64,000 bases of DNA from the NCBI GenBank assembly GCA_963704825.1, contig CAVPHV010000011.1:124001-188000 (forward strand), read 5' to 3'. Position 1 is the first letter of the stretch. Every line of letters starts with the position of its first letter. Made by a program: the position numbers and the translations under genes. Under the pieces are notes generated by a model that made no database searches, was not told where the DNA came from, and worked only from the letters and a program-made list of their open reading frames with translations. This DNA is from CAVPHV01 sp963704825. GTDB lineage: Bacteria > Actinomycetota > Acidimicrobiia > Spongiisociales > UBA5794. Positions 19,101-26,560 of this stretch are shown in pieces.

Positions 19101-19647
19101 CTCGCTCGTTGCCGCCCGCGCCAACCGAGGTGGTGCCGGTGTTGACCCCGGCCCGTAGCATGAGGCCTTCGATGCCCAGCTCCTCGCCCAGGGCGGCGAC
19201 CATGTCGACGAGTTCGAGGGCGGCACGCACGGCACGCTCGGCGTCGTCCTCTCGCACTTGGGTCGCACCCCACATCCCCATCACCGCATCACCGATGAAC
19301 TTGTCGACGGTGCCCCCGAAACGCTCGATGATCTCGCGCGAGCGATCGAAGTAGGTGGTGAGCACGTCGCGTACGTCCTCGGAGTCCCTGGTCTCGGAGA
19401 AGGTCGTGTAGCCGACGAGATCAGCAAAGAGAACCGAAACGAGACGCACCTCGGCCTCGGCGGCATGAAGCTCAGCGGGAACCAGCACCGACTCGACGTC
19501 CATGCTCGCTCCGCAATGGCCGCAGAACTTGTCCCCGGCCTCGTTGGCGGCACCGCACGTTGGGCAGGTCACCGCAAAGGCGGCGCCACACTCGCGACAG
19601 AACCTCCGGTCGCCACGGTTCTCAGTTCCACAGGCGTCGCAGCGCAC
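16168..19647 (-). CDS. Zinc-ribbon/adenylate cyclase/AAA-ATPase/TPR multidomain signalling protein
   Basis: 1159 residues. Two zinc ribbons (Cys3, 6, 17, 20 and Cys28, 31, 42, 45) precede a class III cyclase domain (about 66-240). The cyclase has both metal Asp residues (FADLVGY Asp76; KFIGDAVM Asp120) and the transition-state Asn/Arg (VNVASRL). The Lys in DKFIGD fits adenylate cyclase specificity. An AAA/STAND ATPase follows with Walker A GEGGIGKSRL and Walker B TVLVFEDLHWAD, then about 500 residues of helical TPR-like repeats. No membrane span is present. This is a recurrent actinobacterial architecture in which the ATPase/TPR part probably gates cAMP synthesis. Confidence 0.93.
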   Translation of the reverse strand: MRCDACGTENRGDRRFCRECGAAFAVTCPTCGAANEAGDKFCGHCGASMDVESVLVPAELHAAEAEVRLVSVLFADLVGYTTFSETRDSEDVRDVLTTYFDRSREIIERFGGTVDKFIGDAVMGMWGATQVREDDAERAVRAALELVDMVAALGEELGIEGLMLRAGVNTGTTSVGAGGNERGLIVGDLVNVASRLQSLADPGAVYVGAATHDASAGAIDYLALGEQTVKGKSEPVAAFRALRVSGMLGASAGADVRKPPFVDREREMRLLKDTLAAVESENRAHLVSVIGEGGIGKSRLAEEFLQYIDGLAGDIYWHEGRSPSYGEGVTFWALGEMVRRRCGIKEGDDPARERTRLRTTVAEHVSNDDDRVFIEPRLAGLLGLAEMPPGGRSELFSALRLFFQHIATSGPTVLVFEDLHWADAGLLEFIAELVERSTRSPLLVVTLARPDLLERVPSWGSQLRATTSVRLGPMTRADLAAMLTEYVPGVDEQVIDLIAERAAGFPLYAVEMVRALSGSGELEAVGGEYRFTGNPDEVALPESLQAVIGARIDRLDPRDRALLQDAAVLGQSFPLESMLVLRARDSDEVAPGLQRLMQLEILDIEDDPRSPERGQYTFVQSLIREVAYRRLGRQDRRAKHLALATHFAQHQDTELAGFIAAHYMGAFEATPEGPEREAMVDEALTVLTGAAARAASFHSSEQAMDLLDQAIALAGDPARQASLRLEAIRPARSAAALERGLAYADTARAYYHEVGDVAGVRAATAGRADLYNSSRRADDALLSIEPVYLEMETIAAVEDVAVAAEAARAYMLVGRFEDSLRAADRMLGTAANLDQVELILEGLTTKATALAQAGRSVEARVLFAGVMEEAERRGLVFSAARSLNNLIAVSIDSASFGELEALGYRLIELAERAGLYAWTDQVVADTAEALTDVAAYEKALALLDTRDPATLGPDVAMQFEADRGLIGWMQDGSVESLGQAVAAFAHFDVETDPQWRERWDGAKAKLYTAAGDWEAAFATGMLRDGTFSSLGLQQALFAAAFLGDVGKVEQVEAAIANARHTVKGLDHYAAAVRLALSGEPDEAAALLSELVEAWSTAGYDDLVPRLRVVFSLLLRDHDEAAAEAGRVVRDWLVATGSMGLLEAWGAALPAETPLAETAG

Positions 19648-19701
19648 AGGCCATCCTCATCGGGTCGCCCGAACCCTACCGGTCCCCACCCCGCTTGGCC
19701 C

Positions 19702-19759
19702 AGAGGGTTTTGGCGGACAATGGCGCAGCATCATGCGCATATGTCCGCCAAAACCCTCT
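19702..19759. repeat. 18-bp perfect inverted repeat (long hairpin) after the esterase gene
   Basis: AGAGGGTTTTGGCGGACA (19702-19719) is followed by a 22-base loop and by its exact complement (19742-19759). The loop itself has a small inner GCGCA/TGCGC pair. The right arm touches the esterase stop codon at 19758-19760. No T-run follows, so it does not look like a simple intrinsic terminator. Sixteen bases of the arm recur at 13459-13474, suggesting a REP-like genomic element or shared terminator type. Confidence 0.6.
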
Positions 19760-21068
19760 ACTGCGCGGCTTCGTGGTGGTGGCGGCTGAGTTCGTCGTTG
19801 AGAAAGGCGGTGGCGCCTTCGATCATCCGGGCGCAGCGGTAGGAGTAGAACAAGTCGAACGCGTGCTGTGCCCTGGGAAGCTCGAGATAGACAACCGGTG
19901 CATCTGAGGTCTCACGGAGACGGTCGACGAAGGCCCGCGTCTCCACTGCTGGGGCCAACGTGTCCTGGTCCCCCTGTACCACCAGGAATGGAGGTGCCCC
20001 CGGATGGACTTGGTCGATCGGAGACCCGGCGCGATACTTTTCGGGGTCCTCAGCGAGGAAGGCCTTCATCACCATCGGCTCCATCAGGAGCGGCACAAAC
20101 TTGGAGCTTTGCACCCGCAGACGGTTGGTGAGGTCGTAGACGCCGTACAGCGGCACCGCAGCGTCAACCGAAGTGTTGGCAGCCTCGAACCCGGGTTGAT
20201 AACGCGGATCGCCGGCGGTGAGGGCCACCAGCGAGGCAAGGTGGCCGCCAGCCGAACCGCCCGCAACGGCGATGAATGATGAATCGCCCCCGTACTCGGC
20301 AGCGTGTTCTCGAATCCAGACGAGGGCAGCTTTGGCATCCACGAGATGGTCGGGGAAGGTGGCCCCTGGACTCAGCCGGTAGTTCGCCGAGACGCACAGC
20401 CATCCATTGCGAGCCAGGTGGTGCATCAACGGCAGACCCTGCTCGCGTTTGTCTCCCACGATCCAGGCCCCACCGTGGAGGTACAGCAGGATGGGACGCG
20501 ACGGACCGCCGCGGCGAGATCGGTAGATGTCCAGCTTCAGGACCCGGCCGGCGACCCGACGGAACGGTATGTCGCGCAACCGCTCGACACTGCGGCCCCG
20601 GTATGGGAAAGCGGCCACCACCCGCCAAGCAGGGACGTCTGACCCCGACGGCTGGATCCCAGCGGTGGCCAACGTTCGCTCGACGACCCCGCGCGCACCC
20701 CGGCTCTGAGCGGTGAGAACGACCCCGCCGACCCACGAAACCACGAGCAGTGCCAACCCGACCCAGCCGATCGGTGAGTCGAACGCCCCCAGCCAGGCAA
20801 GTACCGCAGTAAGCGCCATCTGGACCAGCACGTGCTGCGCGGGCAGCTCGATCACGACCCACGACCAGAGCATGCTGGGCAGAAGTAGCCAATCGTTGCG
20901 AAGCGGACGGAAGGCGTTGAAGGTGGCTGCGATCGCCCACACGCCCATGATGAGCAGCAGAATCGACCAGAACACTACGCCTCCAACATCGAACGAGCGG
21001 GACTCTACCGTGCCGAGCCATTTCCCGATCTGCGCCGGAAAAGTGAAGAAACAGAGAACAAGCGGCAT
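19758..21068 (-). CDS. Membrane-anchored alpha/beta hydrolase (HSL-type esterase/lipase)
   Basis: 436 residues. Three to four hydrophobic helices (about 1-130) precede a cytoplasmic or extracytoplasmic catalytic domain. Oxyanion-hole motif LHGGAWIVG, nucleophile elbow GGSAGGHLA, the Asp in VVQGDQDTLAP and the His in RAQHAF make a complete triad of the hormone-sensitive-lipase/carboxylesterase type. N-terminal helices on this family suggest action on membrane or lipophilic esters. The divergent spacer upstream carries a 20-bp near-palindrome. Confidence 0.88.
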   Translation of the reverse strand: MPLVLCFFTFPAQIGKWLGTVESRSFDVGGVVFWSILLLIMGVWAIAATFNAFRPLRNDWLLLPSMLWSWVVIELPAQHVLVQMALTAVLAWLGAFDSPIGWVGLALLVVSWVGGVVLTAQSRGARGVVERTLATAGIQPSGSDVPAWRVVAAFPYRGRSVERLRDIPFRRVAGRVLKLDIYRSRRGGPSRPILLYLHGGAWIVGDKREQGLPLMHHLARNGWLCVSANYRLSPGATFPDHLVDAKAALVWIREHAAEYGGDSSFIAVAGGSAGGHLASLVALTAGDPRYQPGFEAANTSVDAAVPLYGVYDLTNRLRVQSSKFVPLLMEPMVMKAFLAEDPEKYRAGSPIDQVHPGAPPFLVVQGDQDTLAPAVETRAFVDRLRETSDAPVVYLELPRAQHAFDLFYSYRCARMIEGATAFLNDELSRHHHEAAQ

Positions 21069-21099
21069 GGCGGGAACGACTCGAGCCGGGACGGGGTTT

Positions 21100-21119
21100 T
21101 CGAGTTGTCGACAATTCGA
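21100..21119. promoter_or_regulatory. Operator-like palindrome between esterase and DM13 genes
   Basis: TCGAGTTGTCGACAATTCGA is symmetric except for one base pair, with the perfect core TTGTCGACAA. It lies in the 68-bp divergent spacer, 18 bases before the DM13 GTG start. Position and symmetry suggest a dimeric regulator, but no regulator gene is adjacent. Confidence 0.45.
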
Positions 21120-21136
21120 GCTGAGGCGGGTGGAAC

Positions 21137-21724
21137 GTGGAATACATCAAGCGATATCGCTGGGCAATCGTCGGGGTGGCGGCCGTCGTAGTGGTGGTGG
21201 CGTTTCTGGCCTTCCGACCGGACAAACTCTTCGTCGACGACGTCGTCGACGAATCGCTGTCCGACGCGTTCGAGGTCACCACAACAACGACGCCGACCAC
21301 CACGCAACCACCATCGACCACCGCCCAGCCGGGTGAGACCACGACAACGACAATCGCTCCGACCACGACAACCGAGCCCCCGGCGCCCACCGAACCAGTG
21401 GCGGTGACGACCGGCCAGTTCTACGGGATCGACCACAGCGCGGCGGGCACGGCCACGGTGTACGAGGCCGATGGGCGTTTCGTGCTTCGCTTCGAGGACG
21501 ACACCGACATTCAGAACGGCCCGGACCTCTATGTCTGGATACTTCCGAGCGCGGACTACGAGGGGGGCGACCCCGAGCAGTTCATCGACCTCGGCAAGAT
21601 CAAGGGCAACGTCGGCGGCCAGAACTACGAACTGCCACCTGAGTTCGATCCGGGGATCCATCGCACGGTGCTGATCTGGTGCCTCCGCTTCGGGGTTCCG
21701 TTCGCAGCTGTTCCCCTCACCTGA
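21137..21724 (+). CDS. Membrane-anchored DM13-domain protein
   Basis: 195 residues with a GTG start. An N-terminal signal anchor (RYRWAIVGVAAVVVVVAFLAF) is followed by a Thr/Pro-rich linker (about 48-90). A DM13 domain comes next: GQFYGIDHSAAGTATVYEAD, RFEDDTDIQNGPDLYVWIL and the C-terminal VLIWCLRFGVPFAAVPL with the conserved Cys. DM13 domains are proposed cytochrome-like electron-transfer or adhesion modules outside the membrane. It faces away from the esterase gene and shares its control region. Confidence 0.87.
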   Translation: MEYIKRYRWAIVGVAAVVVVVAFLAFRPDKLFVDDVVDESLSDAFEVTTTTTPTTTQPPSTTAQPGETTTTTIAPTTTTEPPAPTEPVAVTTGQFYGIDHSAAGTATVYEADGRFVLRFEDDTDIQNGPDLYVWILPSADYEGGDPEQFIDLGKIKGNVGGQNYELPPEFDPGIHRTVLIWCLRFGVPFAAVPLT

Positions 21725-21803
21725 GAACTAGCAGCGCGAATGGGCCGTCCGCCCCTGGTCGTCACGACTCGGAGCCAGCACCGTGGACGAACTCCGGAGC
21801 TGA

Positions 21804-22574
21804 ATGATGGACGCAGCAATCGAGATCCTGTCGGTGGACGCGGCGAACCTCACCGAGCGCGGATTCTTCTGTCGCAAGAGCAAGATGAAGACCGAAGGCA
21901 ACCTCCGCAAGCTGGCGTGGGCGGCAGATGGATTCGGCCAAGGCCTCGGGATCGAGATCGTCTACGACGAGGGCCGCTCCGTTGGGTTCGTCGAGTATGC
22001 CCCGGGTCAACTGGCCTGGCGCGCCGTCACCGCTCCCGAATACCTCGTGATCCACTGCATCTGGGTGGTCGGGCGCGCCAAGGGTAGGGGCTACGGCAGC
22101 GCCCTCCTCAATCGAGTCGAGGCCAAAGGCCGCGAATTGGGCTGTGCTGGCGTTGCCTCCGTCACCAGCAACGGGGTGTGGATGGCAGGCAACAACCTGT
22201 TCCTGACCCACGGATACGAACAGGTCGATGAGGCGCCACCCTCGTTCCAGCTGATGATCAAGCCGTTCCGGGTTGCGCCACAGCCCCGTTTCCCTACCGA
22301 CTGGGCCGATCGATCCGCCGCGTTCGGAGACGGCCTCACCATCGTCACCACCGACCAGTGCCCGTACCTCGACGACGCGGAGCGGGCGGTCATGGATGGC
22401 GCCGCCAAGCTCGGTGTTCCCACGACAATCGTGCGGCTCGAAGATGCCGGAGCAGTCCAAGCCCGCAGTCCTTCGGCCTTCGGCGTGTTCGGGGTCGTGT
22501 TCAACGGGGAGCTGCTGAGCTACCACTACCTGCTCGAGAAGGACCTGGTTGCGCTCCTCTCCGACCGCGAATGA
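21804..22574 (+). CDS. GNAT acetyltransferase with YoaP-like C-terminal domain
   Basis: 256 residues. The GNAT acetyl-CoA loop is visible as IWVVGRAKGRGYGSALLNRVEAKGRELG (about residues 73-100). The second half, IVTTDQCPYLDDAERAVMDGAAKLGVPTTIV, resembles the thioredoxin-like YoaP domain fused to GNATs in many bacteria. The protein ends in HYLLEKDLVALLSD. The substrate is unknown. Its stop overlaps the start of the next gene (ATGA), indicating co-translation. Confidence 0.87.
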   Translation: MMDAAIEILSVDAANLTERGFFCRKSKMKTEGNLRKLAWAADGFGQGLGIEIVYDEGRSVGFVEYAPGQLAWRAVTAPEYLVIHCIWVVGRAKGRGYGSALLNRVEAKGRELGCAGVASVTSNGVWMAGNNLFLTHGYEQVDEAPPSFQLMIKPFRVAPQPRFPTDWADRSAAFGDGLTIVTTDQCPYLDDAERAVMDGAAKLGVPTTIVRLEDAGAVQARSPSAFGVFGVVFNGELLSYHYLLEKDLVALLSDRE

Positions 22575-23770
22575 GAACGCTGTCGGCCAACCAGGGCCTC
22601 GCCGGCGCCCTTCATCGGCACTCGCTGGCGGAACCGGGCACGCAGGTCGAGGACATCGCGGCCGACCTCGTCGGTTTGCACAACACCACGCAACCCACCC
22701 CTTACCTTTCGGTGCGCGCCCGGCGCGCAGGGTTTGCTCGGTCTGATCTCGATGAACTCATGTGGGGTACGTGGCGGTTGGCTCGCCTCCGCGGGATGCG
22801 GTTGACCATGTTCGTGTTCCCTCGGGACCTGCTGGAGATCTCGGCGGCGGCGACCCGGCACCTCTCGGAGCCGCTTGCGGCTCGGTGGCTGGCCGAGTCG
22901 GATCTCACGCCCGCGGAGTTCGAACGCCTCGCCGAGTCCGTTGAGGAGGCGCTCAGCGACGGACCGCTGACCTCACGAGCCCTGCGCCAGATCCTCGGTG
23001 CACCGCAGTCGGTTGACCTTCCGGGCGTGATTGGCCGGATGTGCGACGTCGGCCGCCTCGTCGGCGGCGCACCGCCACGGAGCTGGCGCTCTAGTGTTCG
23101 CCAATACCACCGCTGGGCCGATGTTCTCCCTGAGGTCGACCTCCATCGCTGGAACGAGGACGACGCGATCCGCGAGTTGGTCCGTCGCTACGTCCGTTCC
23201 TACGGCCCCGTGACCGTTGACGACGTTTCGTGGTGGACGGGCTTCACCAAGGGCCGCTGCCGCGTTGCCATCGGCGGTCTCGACCTCGAAGAGGTTGCCG
23301 TCGCCGACTGGCCCGGGCCGCTCTACCGCACCGCCGGCGATCCCCTCGTCGAGGACCCCGGCAACGCTGTGCAGGCACTTCCGTTGCTCGATCCGTATGT
23401 GCAGGGCTATCGGGATCGAGTTCGATTCCTCGATCCCGGCCGCCACGGCTTTGTGTATGACGGCGGGGGCAACTCGGCGGCGACATTGGTCCACCGGGGC
23501 CGGATCATCGGCGTCTGGCAGCCATCGGACGATCCAGGGCCCTCGATTCGCTACCACCTGTTTGTCAATCATCCGGCGTCGATCCGCCGTGCCGCCGAGG
23601 CCGAGCTGGCCGAGGCCGGCATGCTCTACTTCGATCATCCCGCCGACGTGGTCGAAACGGTCCAAATGCTGCCCTTGCGCGCCGGAGGGGGCCGAAGTGC
23701 CTCGCACCCCCTCGACGGACGGCTGCACCGTGCCTCGCGCCACGGCACGCCGCTCGCACCCGACCCATAG
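22571..23770 (+). CDS. Winged-helix DNA-binding protein (HTH_42, YcaQ/AlkX-like)
   Basis: 399 residues from the ATG at 22571, coupled to the GNAT gene; the open frame upstream is a shadow. Features include LVGLHNTTQPTPYLSVRAR, ELVRRYVRSYGPVTVDDVSWWTGF (wing region) and QALPLLDPYVQGYRDRVRFL. These match the HTH_42 superfamily, some members of which (AlkZ, YcaQ/AlkX) are DNA glycosylases for crosslinks or bulky adducts. The catalytic Gln-x-Gln motif of AlkZ is not obvious here, so the DNA-repair role is only suggested. Confidence 0.8.
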   Translation: MRTLSANQGLAGALHRHSLAEPGTQVEDIAADLVGLHNTTQPTPYLSVRARRAGFARSDLDELMWGTWRLARLRGMRLTMFVFPRDLLEISAAATRHLSEPLAARWLAESDLTPAEFERLAESVEEALSDGPLTSRALRQILGAPQSVDLPGVIGRMCDVGRLVGGAPPRSWRSSVRQYHRWADVLPEVDLHRWNEDDAIRELVRRYVRSYGPVTVDDVSWWTGFTKGRCRVAIGGLDLEEVAVADWPGPLYRTAGDPLVEDPGNAVQALPLLDPYVQGYRDRVRFLDPGRHGFVYDGGGNSAATLVHRGRIIGVWQPSDDPGPSIRYHLFVNHPASIRRAAEAELAEAGMLYFDHPADVVETVQMLPLRAGGGRSASHPLDGRLHRASRHGTPLAPDP

Positions 23771-23873
23771 TGGGTCAACTCCGAGGCCCCCACGAGATTC
23801 CTCGCCCGCAGCGGCAACACGGTGAGTAGTGTTGTGACAACTTTGGGGACCTGATGAAGAAGAGGGGGGAGCC

Positions 23874-24932
23874 ATGAGCTTCAACACCGACCGAATATCG
23901 CCGGCCCGATTGACGCGAGGGATGATTGTCCGGGCGGCGGTCCTGGCCATGTTTGTCGCGCTGTTGCCGTTGGGCACACCACAGGCCGAGGCGGCGATTG
24001 ATCCGCCGCAGTACCTGCGCACCATCGGTGGGCCCGGCCATGCCGGCAGCTACCCGTGGGGAGCGGCCACCGCACCCGACGGCTCGATCTACATCGGGGA
24101 CTACTGGAACCACGAGATCGAGAAGTACGACCCCGACGGCACCCTGATCGGCACTATCTCATCCCAAGGGACCGGACCTGGGCAAAACGCGGCGCCGCAC
24201 GGTCTGGCGGTCGATCCGGTCGACGGCTCGCTCTATGTCTCGGACCTGAACAACGGCGAGATCGACAAGTTCGACGATGATGGCAACTTCCTCTTCTCTA
24301 TCGCTCCCTTCATCCCGGGCGTGACCTCGCCATACCCCTATACCCCCCGAATGGCGGTGAACTCCCTCCAAGAGGTCTACATCGTCAGTAGTCACGACAT
24401 TCCACCCGGCTTCCTCCACCGCGTTCTGGTGTACGACCAGAACGGCAACTTCCTACGGTCGTTCGGTGAGAACGGGACCGGAAACGGCGAGTTCAACATC
24501 ATTCGCGGCATTGCCATCGGACCCAACGATGACGTGTACCTCGCTGATGCGGGGAACCGGCGCATGCAGGTCATGAACCGCATGGGCGTTTGGCAAAGGA
24601 CATTCGGCCAAGGTCGCTTCGGCGGTGATATGCGCGGCCTGGCGGTCGACTTCGACAACGAGTGGATCTACGTATCCGATTCGGCCAACAACCAAGTCGA
24701 CAAGTTCACGCTGTCGGGCACCTACCTGCTCAGCATGGGCTCTCGAGGCACGGGTCCGGCGCAATTCGTCGATGGCGGGCGCGAGCTGACCCTCGGACTC
24801 AACGGCAATGTGTATGCACCCGACATGGGCGGCTACAAGACCAACGTCTACTCACCGCAGGGCGTACATCTGTTCAGCTTCCCCTCACCGGCCGAGGAGC
24901 CCGCCCAATGGCGGCTTCAACTGGCCGTTTGA
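23874..24932 (+). CDS. Secreted NHL-repeat beta-propeller protein, N-terminal part (frameshifted)
   Basis: 352 residues in this frame. A signal peptide (hydrophobic VLAMFVALLPLG, cleavage after QAEA near residue 40) is followed by NHL repeats of about 47 residues: SIYIGDYWNHEIEKYDPDGTLI, SLYVSDLNNGEIDKFDDDGNFL, DVYLADAGNRRMQVMNRMG, WIYVSDSANNQVDKFTLSGTY. The frame is lost at a C-rich run (24900-24906), after which NHL repeats continue in another frame to 26427. It has a good GAGGGGGGA ribosome-binding sequence. It is probably an extracellular binding or scaffolding protein. Confidence 0.85.
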   Translation: MSFNTDRISPARLTRGMIVRAAVLAMFVALLPLGTPQAEAAIDPPQYLRTIGGPGHAGSYPWGAATAPDGSIYIGDYWNHEIEKYDPDGTLIGTISSQGTGPGQNAAPHGLAVDPVDGSLYVSDLNNGEIDKFDDDGNFLFSIAPFIPGVTSPYPYTPRMAVNSLQEVYIVSSHDIPPGFLHRVLVYDQNGNFLRSFGENGTGNGEFNIIRGIAIGPNDDVYLADAGNRRMQVMNRMGVWQRTFGQGRFGGDMRGLAVDFDNEWIYVSDSANNQVDKFTLSGTYLLSMGSRGTGPAQFVDGGRELTLGLNGNVYAPDMGGYKTNVYSPQGVHLFSFPSPAEEPAQWRLQLAV

Positions 24933-26427
24933 TGTTGAGGTCGACACGGCCCGCAACGCGGTCTACGTCGCCGACACCTTCAACCATCGCGTCCAGAAGT
25001 TCACCCTCAATGGCAGCTACGTCGACCAGTGGGGCGAGCGAGGCGACGACGTGCAATTCGGGATGAACTACCCGAGGGGGATTGCCGTCAATCACGCCAA
25101 CGGCGACGTCTGGCTGAGCAACACCAGGCAAGGCAATGTGAAGGTGTACAACCAGAACGGCAACTTCATCCGACAATTCGGGACCTTTGGGAGCGGCAAC
25201 AGCCAATTCCGCTACGCCCGGGGGCTCTGGGTTTCGGACAACCGGATGTGGAGCGCCGATTCCGGCAACCTGCGAGTGAAGGCAACGAACCTGTTTGGAA
25301 GCACTCAGGTCACACAAGATTGTGGAGCCGATTACTCAGACCTTTCCCATGAAGGGTGCACCGACGCAGTTCGGGGACTGGACGGCAGACTCTACGTCGC
25401 CGCGCCGTCGGACAACCAGATCTACGTCTACAACTACACCAACGGCAACCTGATCACGACCTTTGGCGCCAGCCAGCTGCGGGGACCCGTCGGAATCGCC
25501 CAGACTCCGGATGAGACCTTGTGGATCACGGAGCTCGACACAAACCGGGTCAGCGCCTACTCGACGGCCGGCGAGTTCCTCGGAACGTTCGGCAGCTTCG
25601 GCAGCGGCAACAACCAGTTCAATCAGCCCACCGGGATCGCGGCCGACACCAACGGCAACATCTACGTGGCCGATCGCTTGAACGAGCGGATCCAGGTGTT
25701 CTCCACCACTGGTGGTGGGGGCGGTCCGGATACGACGCCGCCGAACGGGACCGTCGATGTGCCTACGCCGAATCAGGTGTTTGGTGCGGGCACGATCACG
25801 TTCGAAGGTGATGCCACCGACAACGTCGGTGTCGACCAGGTGCGGGTCGCGATCCGCAACGTCGACACCCAGCAATGGTGGACCGGAACGGGTTGGGGCG
25901 GATGGACCACCTTCCCGGCGGACCTCGGCTCACCGGGAGCGGGTGCCACGACGTGGTCGTACGACTGGGCACCACCGGGCAGCGGTCAATACGCCTTGTG
26001 GATCCGCGCCGACGACACCAGCGGCAACCAGGACCCCACCAAACCATGGGTCCGCTTCTCCACCACTGGTGGTGGGGGCGGTCCGGATACGACGCCGCCG
26101 AACGGGACCGTCGATGTGCCTACGCCGAATCAGGTGTTTGGTGCGGGCACGATCACGTTCGAAGGTGATGCCACCGACAACGTCGGTGTCGACCAGGTGC
26201 GGGTCGCGATCCGCAACGTCGACACCCAGCAATGGTGGACCGGAACGGGTTGGGGCGGATGGACCACCTTCCCGGCGGACCTCGGCTCACCGGGAGCGGG
26301 TGCCACGACGTGGTCGTACGACTGGGCACCACCGGGCAGCGGTCAATACGCCTTGTGGATCCGCGCCGACGACACCAGCGGCAACCAGGACCCCACCAAA
26401 CCATGGGTCCGCTTCTCCAGGAACTGA
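24901..26427 (+). CDS. NHL-repeat protein, C-terminal part with duplicated Ig-like domains (no own start)
   Basis: This continues the upstream gene after a one-base frameshift: NGGFNWPFDVEVDTARNAVY resumes the repeat pattern. Further NHL repeats (VYVADTFNHRVQKFTLNGSY, VWLSNTRQGNVKVYNQNGNF, IYVADRLNERIQVFSTT) run to about 25695. Then come two identical 119-residue Gly-rich-linker plus Ig-like domains with WWTGTGWGGWTTFPADLGSP and YALWIRADDTSGNQD. Removing one C at 24900-24906 would give a single secreted protein of about 850 residues. It may be a sequencing error, a recent pseudogene or a programmed shift. Confidence 0.82.
   Translation, partial: PPNGGFNWPFDVEVDTARNAVYVADTFNHRVQKFTLNGSYVDQWGERGDDVQFGMNYPRGIAVNHANGDVWLSNTRQGNVKVYNQNGNFIRQFGTFGSGNSQFRYARGLWVSDNRMWSADSGNLRVKATNLFGSTQVTQDCGADYSDLSHEGCTDAVRGLDGRLYVAAPSDNQIYVYNYTNGNLITTFGASQLRGPVGIAQTPDETLWITELDTNRVSAYSTAGEFLGTFGSFGSGNNQFNQPTGIAADTNGNIYVADRLNERIQVFSTTGGGGGPDTTPPNGTVDVPTPNQVFGAGTITFEGDATDNVGVDQVRVAIRNVDTQQWWTGTGWGGWTTFPADLGSPGAGATTWSYDWAPPGSGQYALWIRADDTSGNQDPTKPWVRFSTTGGGGGPDTTPPNGTVDVPTPNQVFGAGTITFEGDATDNVGVDQVRVAIRNVDTQQWWTGTGWGGWTTFPADLGSPGAGATTWSYDWAPPGSGQYALWIRADDTSGNQDPTKPWVRFSRN
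25699..26419 (+). repeat. Perfect 357-bp tandem duplication encoding an Ig-like domain
   Basis: Copy 1 is 25699-26055 and copy 2 is 26056-26412, followed by 7 bases of a third start. Both copies read identically base for base, so the duplication is very recent or kept alike by recombination. The period (119 codons) preserves frame, so the protein simply gains one Ig-like module. Confidence 0.93.
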
Positions 26428-26449
26428 CAGCCAATCGAGCGACGACTTC

Positions 26450-26481
26450 GGCCCTGAAGCACCACCCGGTGTTTCAGGGCC
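26450..26481 (+). terminator. Hairpin terminator of the NHL gene
   Basis: GGCCCTGAAGCACC pairs with its complement (one G-T pair) around a 4-base ACCC loop, giving a 14-bp stem. It lies 23 bp after the stop at 26427 and 80 bp before the next gene. No strong T-run follows, as is common in actinobacteria. Confidence 0.65.
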
Positions 26482-26560
26482 GAGTCGCGTCCCCGGCGGG
26501 GCAACGGCGTGAGCCTCAGCCGCCTATCCTCGCTGTCTGAGTACCAGACCATGAAGGAGC

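Noticed and set aside
24808..24900. Start ATG for the C-terminal NHL part
   Set aside because: The residues encoded before about 24901 in this frame are shadow sequence with no NHL pattern; the true upstream part is in the other frame.
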